From positions 159,704,501-159,768,500 of the forward strand of contig JASDFA010000003.1 of the NCBI GenBank assembly GCA_035772735.1: a DNA stretch of 64,000 bases, in the 5' to 3' direction. Below the pieces are notes generated by a model, which saw nothing but the letters and a program-made list of their open reading frames with translations, searched no databases and was not told the origin of the DNA. The position numbers and the translations under genes were made by a program. Positions 33,746 through 44,862 of this stretch are shown in pieces (position 1 is the first letter of the stretch; every line of letters begins with the position of its first letter). Source of the DNA: Datura wrightii (lineage: Eukaryota; Streptophyta; Magnoliopsida; Solanales; Solanaceae).

Positions 33746-35445
33746 GCCTCGTGACACCTATTTGAAACCTATGGGTATAAGAGACTAAATATTGAGAGGA
33801 AAAAAGGAGTGAACCGTGACAACTCTAGAGTGGAAAAAGAGAGGATGTGTGGAGTGAAGAGAGATATTTGCCCCAAAACTAATCTAACAATTTTGTTTAT
33901 CCTTCTATTAGTAAGGACCCTTCTGTAGGTACAAAGTCGGTGGAGGGAGGATCATATGTTCTTAGTACGGGAGCTAAAATTAATATGGTGATGACTATGG
34001 TAATCTCCTTGAATAAACAGCTTGACGTGTGTTCCAACACTTTGAGGAGAGTTTCCTCCCAAGGCAAAGAAGATCTTTCTTATGACCTTCAAGGTACAAT
34101 AGCTAAACTTGACACTTCAAACATTTTGGATGAACAAAGTGTGAGTGATACCTTTTCTTCATGTGAGCTTATCATCCTTTGTCAATGATAATGTTATTAT
34201 TGAGAGTGTACATACACTAGTTGATCCTACTAGTGACCTAATTGAGCTTTCTTGTGAGATCGATTTATGTTTAACTAGTGTTACACTTATTTTGAATAAT
34301 AATATATTATCATGTGAAACTTTTGTTGATCAATTTTCTTGTGATGCTAGTACACTAATTGAGGGATGTTGTGATGTGATTAATGACTCTCAAATTAGTG
34401 ATGAAGTTGATAAAGTTGGTCTCTTGAAAAGGAATGATTCTTTCAGCATATCTCTTGTTGAAGATCCTATTACTAGTTTTGCTCATAGAAGTCATGTATT
34501 TGGAAGTGTATTTGAAAGAATATATTTTTCTTTTAAAAAGTGAGATTACATGCTTTGATTCGACATCTTTAACTGATTTTTCTTTTTTAAAGTACAATGT
34601 CTTATTTGAAGATGATGAGGTCGCTTCTAGTGTAGTGCCTAGTGGTGTTAAAAATAATGGTGGTGTAGCTCTTTTGGGGGGCTATAACTTGTATGATAAC
34701 CCACTATAGGATGTTGAAAAAGAATGTAATGCTTGTTTTCAAATGATTACTTCTTATTTGCGTATTCTAATTCTTGATAATGTACTTGATATTGTTCTTG
34801 AAATATTATATGTGAGAACACCTTGGATAAAGTTACCTTGCGTGGCATCTTTCTTTACTATTTATTTGCAAATGATGTTGCTTATTCTTGTGTGAAGAGT
34901 ACATCTTATGTCGATAGGAGTACGAATAGAGCAAATGGTTGTTTACTTAATCAAATTTATGAATAGTCTTTTCTTTTGATGCCAGTGACTCATTGACTAT
35001 GTGTGAGTTGGTCATGATACCATCTTGAAAATGGTCTTTCCTTGAATCAGAGGATCAATTTTACTTTATGTTCCATGAAACCAATGTGATATTTCATGCT
35101 TGGTATTTTAAAGACATTGGCTCCATTTTAATATCCTTATTTCATTATCATTGAAATATCCAAGTTCTTCCTGCATCTTGTGAGGAATTATTCATTGTAA
35201 GCGTAGTTGATGCTTGGTTACATCACAAATTTGTGCATCCTTGGCATGTTGATAAATTTATCAACTCTTGTGCTTACCCTTATGATATGAGGTACTTATT
35301 GTTATTTGTTTTCTTAATGGTCTTTCAAGGTATATATTCGAGGATAAATCATTTTGATGAAGGGGAGAATGATGCAAATCGAGTTGTCTCAATACCTTGC
35401 AAAGTGGAGTTCAAGGGTCTTTTATCAAATTATTACTTTATAAAA
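33746..35445 (+). other. Interior of the RT-less element: long decayed coding-like sequence
   Basis: Several open stretches on the plus strand (33940-34188, 34145-34543, 34434-34709) with Asp/Ser/Cys-rich content and a phrase HRSHVFGSVFERIYF (about 34480). I associate this only loosely with spacer proteins of some solanaceous gypsy elements. The stretches are in different frames and are not one gene. Function unknown. Confidence 0.4.
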
Positions 35446-35977
35446 TGAAGCCTTTAAGTCACAAGACTCTACTTGGAAGACTACTTATGACATGGAGAAA
35501 GATGCCGTTTATGTAAAACATGACTATTCTTAAAGAAATAAGTCATCATGCCTAAGAAGATAAGAAGACCCTTATTTCGTTAAGGGTATTTATGTAATAA
35601 TTAGCTCATCTATAAATAATGGAGAGTAGATCATTTAGACTTATTTTGATATATTGAGTTCTCATGAATTGAGTAAACTCTTGAGAGAGTTTGAGGCTAA
35701 GGCCATAGTTGCTAAATAATATTGATAGGATTTCTTGCCAAGGAAGAATTTCTCTTGATCATCTTAGTGATAAACTTCGTGATTAAGGAATCATTTCTCT
35801 TGTGTGGGTCTTTATAGTATAGGTACTTGGTTTTGGATTCTTATTTGAAGATTTTGATTTTCATATAGCCATTATTGTCAATTAGTTCCTTACTTGTATC
35901 TTGCTTTCTATCTATTTTATCTTTATTGCTGTTCTTGGTTTAGGATTTTTATTTTTTTACATTTTGATACTGTATCA
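35446..35977 (+). repeat. Right LTR of the RT-less element
   Basis: Pairs with 31525-32055. Begins TGAAGCC and ends CTGTATCA; preceded by a purine-rich tract and followed by the MLP copy 3 downstream region. Confidence 0.78.
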
Positions 35978-36499
35978 TATTCTCAACCTGATGGAAATTA
36001 AAAAATATAGACTTATATGAGTTAAAAGATGGAAGTCTGTCTGCGACTGAAAAATGATTTACCTTGAAGTGTTAGGAAAATCACATTTTGGTGTTTTTAA
36101 GGAAAGTGTATTCTTTGAAAAAATATATTTTTTAAAAATATTTTGGGCAATTAAATATATGAGAAAATTAGTAAATATTTTTTTTCCATACCAAATACCC
36201 TCTAAATCAATACTTCATAAGGAACCTCTGTAGATGTTAGTTCCAATATTTATCAATAGAAAAACAAAAAGTAAAAAGTCGTTGGAAAAACTGAGAATAG
36301 CATACTAAAACATCTTCTATTTGTTATAGATTGAATTTCAGATTTGCAAAATTCATAATATAATATGTATATTATTCAAATACAATATTATTTAGTTCAC
36401 AAGCTAGCTAGAACTAGTCAATATTGTCAAATATCTATCACACATGTACAAACACATAGAGAGATATAATGTATAGAACCATTGAACATCACAAATTTT
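35978..36499 (-). other. Downstream flank of MLP copy 3
   Basis: Non-coding. Read on the minus strand, the part from 36499 to about 36190 parallels the flanks of copies 1 and 2, including the inverse of CCTTATGAAGTATTGA at 36210-36225. The block 35978-36180 was not matched. Confidence 0.6.
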
Positions 36500-37579
36500 T
36501 TATTTTTTGAGAAGGTAAGTCTCCATATCTTTGATCGCATCAAGGAAAAAAACTTAAAAAGAGTGATGGGATCTAGGCTACTTTCAGTTTTTTTCACGTA
36601 CACTAATGCTATTGTAGTCCATTGATGTTCACTGGATGTGATAACAGTGAAGGAATTATACAACTCCAACACATTTCCTTCAATCACTTGGAAAGTGATT
36701 GATTTCTTCTGAGAGTCGACAACTTCAATTACTTGCTTAATAAGTTTTTCTTTTCCATCTGTAACCGTTAAAATCATAAAATACAAGACATGTTACTCTT
36801 ACTTTAAATGTTCAAGTCCTCATAAAATATCTTAATATTCACAAATAATATCTTTATCTAATTTATTTTGTTTTTCCTTAATTTTCATTTACATTTTTCA
36901 CATTGCGGAGAATATGGGGATTAGTAGCACATGTTATAAATTTGATCAATTGTGTTTGGTATGACTGAAGTAATTTTACATGAGATATATTTTTTTTAAA
37001 ATATTTTTCTTGTGTTTGGTTAGCAAATGAAAGATATATTATGGAAGTCGTATATTAGATGCTAATAATATTAATAAAATCATAGAGTGTTTTTATTTGA
37101 TGGAACTTTTGAGTGCTAAAGATTATGATAATGTAAGTCTTCGACGGAGCAGGTAAAAATAAATTTTAATGACTTCCACCCACAAGTGAAAGTAGTTATT
37201 TTTTCTTTTTTGATGCAAAATATTTTACTTGGAATATATTTATGGTGATCAAATACTATCAAATAACTTTTTTTCTAAAATAATTTTATTAAAAAAAATA
37301 ACTTTCATAATATAAAATACACCAAAATATTTTAGAAAATGATGCTTGAAAATCATATAAGAGAGAGAGACGGAGCAGAAACATATGTTTATCTTGGTTA
37401 TAGTTCCAACTAACAACGGAATCAACCTTTATAGTTTCACCTTCATAAATTTCAAAATGGTTGAGCTTACTAGGGGTCATGTTGGCTATATGATGAGTAT
37501 TGGTGTGAAAAATATCATGAATAGAGTGTCCTCCACACTTCACCTCTATTGCAGCAATCAATTTGCCTTTCACACCCGT
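36500..37579 (-). pseudogene. MLP-like (Bet v 1 superfamily) pseudogene, copy 3
   Basis: Two exons on the minus strand. Exon 1 (37579-37393, 187 nt) encodes GVKGKLIAAIEVKCGGHS, NHFEIYEGE and SVVSWNYNQD. Exon 2 (36758-36500) encodes GKEKLIKQVIEVV, EGNVLELYNSF, SSEHQWT and, after a frameshift in a T-run, the C-terminus DMETYLLKK-stop. Lesions: the expected ATG is ACG (37579-37577). The splice donor reads AT instead of GT (37392-37391). One base is gained or lost in the T-run near 36545-36553. An in-frame ATG eight codons upstream (37603-37601) could in principle start translation, but splicing and the C-terminus would still fail. It is the most complete MLP copy and opposite in orientation to the other two. 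Confidence 0.85.
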
Positions 37580-37761
37580 AATTTCTTCTCCTCGGAGTAG
37601 CAATAGTTTCTAGAAAAAAGTGATTAAAAAATGTTTTACCAATTGATAACAAGGATCCAGAAAGGCTGGCGGTAGTCCGCACGGCTTCTCCAGAACTAGG
37701 CTAAATCAATATCCTTAAACAAGGATTAAAATAGAGAGATTCAGGCATAAAAACTCATAAC

Positions 37762-37774
37762 CTTATTTATATAA
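37762..37774 (-). promoter_or_regulatory. Possible TATA box of MLP copy 3
   Basis: TATATAAATAAGG on the minus strand, about 185 bp upstream of the former start codon. Position and form suit a plant TATA box, but the intervening leader includes a GC-rich block (about 37660-37690) of unknown origin, so assignment is tentative. Confidence 0.35.
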
Positions 37775-38414
37775 CCTCAAGCCATATTTGGTTGAATCTT
37801 AACTGTATGGTCAAACTTTTACCCAAGCAAGGGGCCTGTCAGATATACAAATACTGTAGAATTTCGAGACCATGTGTCTAGGACATCCCGAAGGATTCAG
37901 TGGGATGTAATCGCCCTTAAAACATAACTAAACTTGTAGTCTTTACATAAATTTTAAATAACTACGAAAAGCTAGCTAAAAGAAAATGTTATCAACCACA
38001 TATATATATCACATATTATTAGTGGCGACGGAATATTAGTATTTGTTCATTTTCTGTATAATTAGGTTTTAGTTGAGTTAGTTATATTGACTTTCACAAT
38101 TAAAATTTAGATACCCACGGTAATTAAATGACGATGAAGATATTTTCACAACTCAAAAATTTAGAAGCAACGAGGGCACCTATACCTAAGCCCGATAGGT
38201 GAATTCTACTAAGTTTTTGTCCAATTTTAATAACTATCAGTGAAAAGTATTTAAACCTAAAACCATAAAATGAGTCTTCAAAATATTTCATAGCGTAATT
38301 GCGTAAGTAACAAAATAGACCCTCAAAATCTGAAATTCACAAATACTAAGAGTCGCAATTTTTTTAATATAAGTCTGCAAAATATTAAATAACACAGTCT
38401 TAAAGAAACAAGAC

Positions 38415-38480
<66 letters not shown>
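38415..38480. repeat. A-run followed by (TA)25 microsatellite
   Basis: Sixteen A (38415-38430) then uninterrupted TA (38431-38480). Confidence 0.95.
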
Positions 38481-38484
<4 letters not shown>

Positions 38485-39645
38485 TATAAAATGAAGACAG
38501 GTGCTGCAGATCAGCAAAATAGCTCAACACTGAGTCTACTCAAGAACAGTCCTGGACTCAACAATCACCATGGACTGCATAGGCACACGGATACCATATA
38601 CCGGCTCTTTCTCAAAGTAGTGACGAGACTCAATTACTAAAACACAAAGATTAGATAGAAAAAAGTAATATCAACATCAAGGCCAATATTTCAATTCCAC
38701 AAATAAAGAATAATTAACCACTACAAAACATACATGTGAAAAAAGAGTAATATCATCAGGTGGCCATTAATATATATAGAGATACAATGAAATGAACTAA
38801 TCATGTAATGCAACTAGTATACACACGTACTCCATGTGGGTGTCTGCGAGTGATGACCCATGGATCGGAAACTCACGAGATTTATATACACATCTAGAAC
38901 AATTACTCATCGAGCATGCAACTCTTCATCGAAAATTATTTATATCAGGCATACACCACTCTGCACAAGTTATGAATATCAGTACTGTCAAATCCATCCT
39001 TCCAGGCTAATATCACATGAAAAATCTCAATATGAGTACTGTACGAACTAACAAGGCATGTCATTTATATCATTAGCAATGCATGAATCTCGTGTATACA
39101 AAATATCTGGAGTGATGCATGATGATATGATCAAATAAGTATGATTATCATCAACAAAATTAAAGTACAAGTCTATATGAAATATTATTTCAATCATCAC
39201 AATTATTATTAGGCTCATCTAGCCCAAGACTCGTCAGGTAATCAATTTCACACTTTATCTCAATTATATTATGCCAAATAATAATACAAATAAACTAAAG
39301 AGTCATATAATACCTGCACATATCACCCTTATCTGCATAGATACTCATCAATTCATATATACATAACCCTCTTATTATATCCCAAATCATTATTAACATC
39401 ATTTAAGAAAATATCCAATAATCGGAGTCTAGTAAATCTTAACTTACCTCAATTTGAAGCATTGTGTGCCTCCATAATAACCTTTACTTTTCTCTGAGTG
39501 GCCCAATCTATCAAAAATATATTTTAACTGAATGTACGAGTCCATTGATACCTATATTCGTATATAAATTCTCGGATCAAAAAGTCAATAAATAATCAAC
39601 CCCAAACTCTAAGGTCAACACTAACAATTTATTGTGAAATTGATT

Positions 39646-39755
39646 TACCCATAGTGTTATGATTCATTTTTAAAAGGGATAACTGGGTAAGTATATACTC
39701 TACCCATAGTGTTATGATTCATTTTTAAAAGGGATAATTGGGTAAGTATATACTC
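39646..39755 (+). repeat. 55-bp tandem duplication
   Basis: Units 39646-39700 and 39701-39755, both from TACCCATAGTG to AAGTATATACTC, differing at one base (AACTGGG/AATTGGG). Near-identity means a recent event. Confidence 0.92.
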
Positions 39756-40521
39756 TACAATATTACATCTTAGTTACATAGTCAAGTTTTTAAATTTTCA
39801 ATTGCATAGTCTATTATCTTCTCAAAGCAGTGGTTTAAAATTTGATATATAATATTATACACTCATATACAACATTAAACAAATTTTTAAGAAGTGTTTA
39901 TATACTCATATACACTGTTGTACAATATTATATAAAAAGTTGACTTCATCTTCTTTCTCGAATCCAAGCACTAGTTCCATCCAAAAACACCTCAAAAACT
40001 ACACCAAATCATCCTAAATTTCACAGTTAGGCTCCTCAATACGTGTCTAATCTTTAACAATGTACAATAACCACTCGAAATGAAGTTTATTTACGAAAAT
40101 TCAATTTTCATACAAAAATTTAAAGCTTCGAGCTTCAACAATGGATACATATGGAGTTTATAATTACAACAATACCAACATAAAAGGAAGGAAAGGAAAG
40201 GAAAGAAAACAATGAGAATAGAGGAAAAGATCATTGTTTTTGGGTCGTTGAGTCAGAGGATAAAAAGTAAGTTTTAATTCACATAGATATTAGGCTAATT
40301 TGGGTAAGATGTTAAAAAATGGGCTAAAGTTGATAGCATGATTGCGTAACATAATATACAATATAATTTTTCTTTTTAAAATTATGTTCAAATTATTTCA
40401 TAACTGAACAATTTATTAAAAAAATAAAATAGCGATCTAATTATTATGAAAATTAAAAAATTATTTTAAAAATTCTTGATATGATTATATGAATTTAAAC
40501 TTTGAATTATTAATAAGTCAA

Positions 40522-40536
40522 ATTCAACATCTTATT
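40522..40536. repeat. Target-site duplication of LINE 3, left copy
   Basis: ATTCAACATCTTATT, identical to 46744-46758. Confidence 0.9.
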
Positions 40537-40854
40537 TTTTTTTTTAAAATTTCCAGGGAGGGACCTGGGTGCTGTATATCATTATGAAAAACATAATAGC
40601 AAGGGGAGGACTAGGCCTTACCCCAGACATACAACACAGAATGCAAGCAATCTAAGCAAAAGGGGAAGGATTATATTGTGATATTAACCATTCCAAATAA
40701 CTAAGAACTATAAGTTAGCTAACTAAAAAGTTGGCCCTGTCGTATCATATCCTGATGCTCGGAAGCTGCATCCTATCCAAATGATACCGCCCTTTAGCTC
40801 CTCCTAGCATCTAGTCAAATCTATAAAATATAATCTGATCGTCAAGCGTAGTGC

Positions 40855-43800
40855 TCAACTTTGCCAAGAAATTAGCCACTTGATTGGCTTCACGATAACA
40901 ATGAGAAAAGTTAATATCAACATTCTCCATAATGGCATTAGTATCTTACAAATGGTTCTAAGATTGGGATTGTTGGAGAAGTTGGTTCTCATCATGTCAG
41001 CTACCACCACAGAATCCATTTCAATATTCCAGCAACATAGACCACTTTTAGCAATCAGTTGAGCAGCAAAAAATGCAGTCAATGCCTCAGCAATATTGTG
41101 ATCTTTGCATTAACCTGGGGCTGCAAAAGCAATAATAAATTTTCCTGTATCTCTAGCAATACCACCAATACCACCTTTTCTATTTTGCTCTATGAAGCTT
41201 CCATCAGTGTTAAACTTGTATCTGCCATTATTCGGCTTAGACCAAGTCACAATTTTGGTAATGATCTTCGGTCTCAGCCTATCCACTTTGTCACAGAGCT
41301 TCCTCCAATCATGGACAAAATTGCAATTGCAAAAAGTCTTCTTCAAGGCAGCCTTAGTATTCAAGTTGATCTGTTGCTCCATTCTTCTAACATAGAATTT
41401 TTTGATTTCCATATTTGCAGGCACAATCTCTCTTTTCATAACTCCCAGCAAATCATAACCAGGGCAATTTGAATCACCATCTTCTGGACATCATTTTTAG
41501 CTTGGGTATTCCATCAATCATTAAGAAAACTTCTTAGTGGCTTTTTGTTATACGTAATTCCTGAAGGTTGTCCAAAGATCATCCAAAGTGCTTGTGCCGG
41601 CTCACTATCAAAAAAAGATGTTGAATAGTCTCTGTGACAGGTGTGGGGCAGCATAGGCAATCCATTGTATCTTCGTTTCCGTACCTGCGCACAACATCAT
41701 CAAAGGGAAGTTTAATTTTGATTATTCTTCAAGATAAAAAGGAGATTTTTAAAGGAACACTTTTATGTCATAAATTATAAAGTAAAGGATCCTTTGACTT
41801 GTTTCTCGAGTGCTTTCCCAAGCAGTCTTGTTGGTAAAGACTCCATCTTTAGATGGTTTCCAGTAGAGAAAATCCTTTCTTTTTGAATCTCCTATGTTGA
41901 TGTTTTTGATTTGTTGAAGCAGCCACTGGAGCTTCTGAATATTCCATTCCTTGTGGTGGATGAATTTGTTGACTTGAGTACTGATAGAGTGTGACTGATC
42001 CAGGCACACCTTAGCAATGGCACCATTTCCTGTTCAATTATCAAACCAGAAACTACTATCTCCCTTCCAAATACTCCATTTCATATTGGTCTCAGTCTTG
42101 GTTCTGACTTGAGTAAGAGTTTTCCAAATATGAGAATTTCCTGAAACCCATACTTTGGTCACAGGATGAGCTTTGATACAATATTTGGCTTTGGTGAACT
42201 TTGCCCATAATGAATCCTGACATCTAAATCTCCACTACCTTTTGATACTGAGAGTGATACAAATATCATGCATACTCCTCATGCCAAGCCCTCCTTCTTC
42301 TTTAGGAAAACAGATATTCCTCCGAGAGCTCCAATGATATTTATCTTTCTCTGGTGAAGCTCCTCAAAAAAATCTTGCGAAATGTTTCTCCATGAGCTTA
42401 ATAGTATTTTTAGGAGGGGTAAGAGCAGTCATGGTGTAGATTGATAATGATTGCACTACATGTTTTATAAGGGTGATCTTTCCTCCATAGGAAACCATGT
42501 TGCTTTGCCATCCATTAAGCCTTCTGATTATTTTTGATAATAATTTCTCAAAGTACTCCACCTTCTTCCTACCAAGGTAAATGGGGCAACCAAGGTAATC
42601 ACACGGGAATTTCTTATCCATAAACTCAGTAGCTTTCCTAATTTTATTGATTCTGCTTGGGCCAGTGTTGGGGACTACTAGAAAGAAACATTTATCCTTA
42701 TTCACCCTTTGGCCAAAGCTCCCTTCATACCAATGAACTTGCTTCATAATCATTTTGACAGATTTGGTATTTCCACTGGTGAAGATGACTATATCATCTT
42801 CATAGGAGAGATGGTTAATAATAGGCCCTTTATCAGCCATAGAAAAAGGAATGAAATGTTCTCCCTGAATAAGGTTATTAAGCAGTGTTGCCAAGACCTC
42901 TGCACCAATGATGAAGAGTGAAAGTGATAGAGGGTCACCTTGTTTGAGTCCTTGTGAAGAGGTAAAGAAACCATTTCTGGTACCATTAATAATGATTGAA
43001 TACCAAACATTAGAAATAATACCTATAAGAAGGTTAGTAACATCAGTAGAGAAACCAAATTTATGAAGAACAACAGTTATAAAAGGCCAAGACATCCTGT
43101 CATATGCCTTAGCCATGTCTAACTTAATGATAACATTACCACCCTTGTTCTTGCTTTTGATGTTCTGGACAATCTCTTGAGCTAATAAGATGTTTTCCAT
43201 AATAAGTCTACCTTTGAGGAAGCCACTTTGGTTCTCAGAAATCATATTAGGCAGAACTGGATTAAGCCTTTTGGACAAAATCTTAGTGATGATTTTGCTA
43301 GAAAAATTACTTAAGCTTACGGGCCTAAGATCTGAGAAACTAGTAGGAGAATCCACTTTAGGAATCAAAACTAAGAGAGTGCGAGAAAAGAATTTGGTCA
43401 GTTTTCCTCCATGAAAGAAAAACTGTACAAATTCTATCACATCACTTTTGATGATATCCCAACAGAATTGATAAAAATTTTCAGAAAATCCATCAGGGCC
43501 AGCAGCGCTATCTGTACTCATGTCGTAAACAGCATCCTTGATTTCATCCTCATTAGGACACCTGATCATATTCATATTGTCTTCTGTACTGATACAATTA
43601 GGAATGTACTCTAGGATATTAGGATCCACAGCCTTCTACTTCAAGTAAAGAGATGTTCAAAGTGCTTAATAGCAACTTTGGCAATTTTAGTCTCCCCAGA
43701 GATCCACTTTCCCTTCTTGTTTTTTATTCTGTGGAGGTTAAGTCTTCTCCTCCTATCTCTGATGACGCAGTGAAAATATTTTTTGTTATTATCCCCATCT

Positions 43801-44862
43801 TCAAACCATTTGACTTTAGACTTTTGTTTCAAAAGAGGCTCTTGTTTGCTAAGCCAAAGCACATACTCAACATGACCCTTATTAAGCGCCTCTCTGCTAT
43901 TCTCGATCTATTCATCAAATCTTCATCCTCCAACACTTGCATTTTAGCTTCCCAATTTTTCGCTTGGGCATTAACATCACCAATTTCTTCCCTAGACCAT
44001 TTAGAGAGCCTTCTGCCAACATTTTTCAACTTCTGTTGAAGCTTCCACATAGGATTTCTAGGAATCTACTTAGCCCATTCATTAGTAACAACATCCTTGA
44101 AATCAGTTTTAGTAGTCCAAAAGTCTAAGAACTTAAAGTATTTCTTAACAGTACCATGAGCATTATCGCAGTTGAATACCATAGGTCTATGGTGAGACCC
44201 TGTGCTGGCCAAGTGAGTCACAAAATTATTGGAATATTTTTGGGCCCATAAGTCATTGATAAAGACCCTGTCAAGCCTCTTCCAAATTCTTTTGTAGGTC
44301 TCCAATTGTTACACCAAGTGTATTTGGAGCCTGTGAAGCCTACATCAGTCATGCCACGAGAATCCATACAGTCAGAGAAATTAAAACTTTTAGAGTTTCT
44401 GTGGGGTCTACCTCCTAATTTTTATTCCGAGTGAAGAATAACATTAAAGTCACCTCCGATGCTCTAAGGTTGAAAAATGACTTTGCTCAAGGCTTCAAGG
44501 CTGCTCCATAAATCTTTTCTATCAGCTTTTGTGCATTTGGAATACACAATAGTAACAAATAAATCATCACAATTGGCATTCTTTTGAATCTTAAGAGTAA
44601 TCTATTTCTCGTGGTTCTGAATGACTGAAACATCACAATTATTCCTCCAAAAGCACCATATTTTACCATTGTCATTAGTGATGCAATGGTTGAAACCCAA
44701 ATTATTTTGGTACCCATCCACTTTGTTTTTGTTCACCATAGGTTCAGAAATTGCAATCATATCTACTTTATACTTGTTGATACGTCTTTTAATCCTGTGA
44801 ATGGCTTTTTTGGATGTTACCCCTCTTATGTTCCATATGATTGCACTAATCATCAAGAACAT
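40855..44862 (-). pseudogene. LINE 3 ORF2: endonuclease - RT - RNase H, inactivated
   Basis: Start at 44862, or 44853 just before SAIIWNIRG. APE endonuclease (to about 44060): WNIRG, AISEP and GGDFNVIL are present, but the catalytic GSDHRP motif reads GSHHRPM (about 44185), and several stops interrupt. RT: one open segment 43629-42364 with VIIKLDMAKAYDRMSW, SSQGLKQGDPLS and the active box YEDD. The family norm is YADD or similar; both Asp are kept but Glu precedes them. DYLGCPIYLGRKK and GGKITLIKHVVQSL follow. Zinc-binding linker 42360-41500 with stops. RNase H 41451-40855: FNTDGSF, GGIGGIARD, IEMDSVVVADM. Confidence 0.87.

Larger units (their letters stand above)
31525..35977 (+). mobile_element. 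LTR retrotransposon without recognisable RT (LARD-like or deleted gypsy)
   Basis: Two direct repeats of about 531 bp (31525-32055 and 35446-35977) flank a 3.4-kb interior. After the left repeat is GATATCCGAGC (32059), a plausible decayed primer-binding site. Before the right one is a purine-rich GATGAAGGGGAGAATGATG (35357). The interior holds a gypsy-type protease relic and long non-RT coding debris but no RT, RNase H or integrase. The flanking five bases (CAGAA and TATTC) do not match, so ends may be off by a few bases or a recombination occurred. Confidence 0.7.
37604..40521. other. Non-genic stretch upstream of MLP copy 3
   Basis: No supportable gene. It includes a TA microsatellite, a 55-bp duplication and, at about 39840-40130, sequence with faint inverted resemblance to 49520-49790 (shared AAATTTAGGATGATTTG). 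The latter may be pieces of one transposon family. Confidence 0.45.

Noticed and set aside
31525..35977. Tandem repeats as a CRISPR-like array or satellite
   Set aside because: Plant nuclear context, long-spaced direct repeats are LTRs, and the 51-bp units are contiguous without unique spacers.
41059..41472. Plus-strand open frame of 137 codons
   Set aside because: Antisense of the LINE 3 RNase H region.
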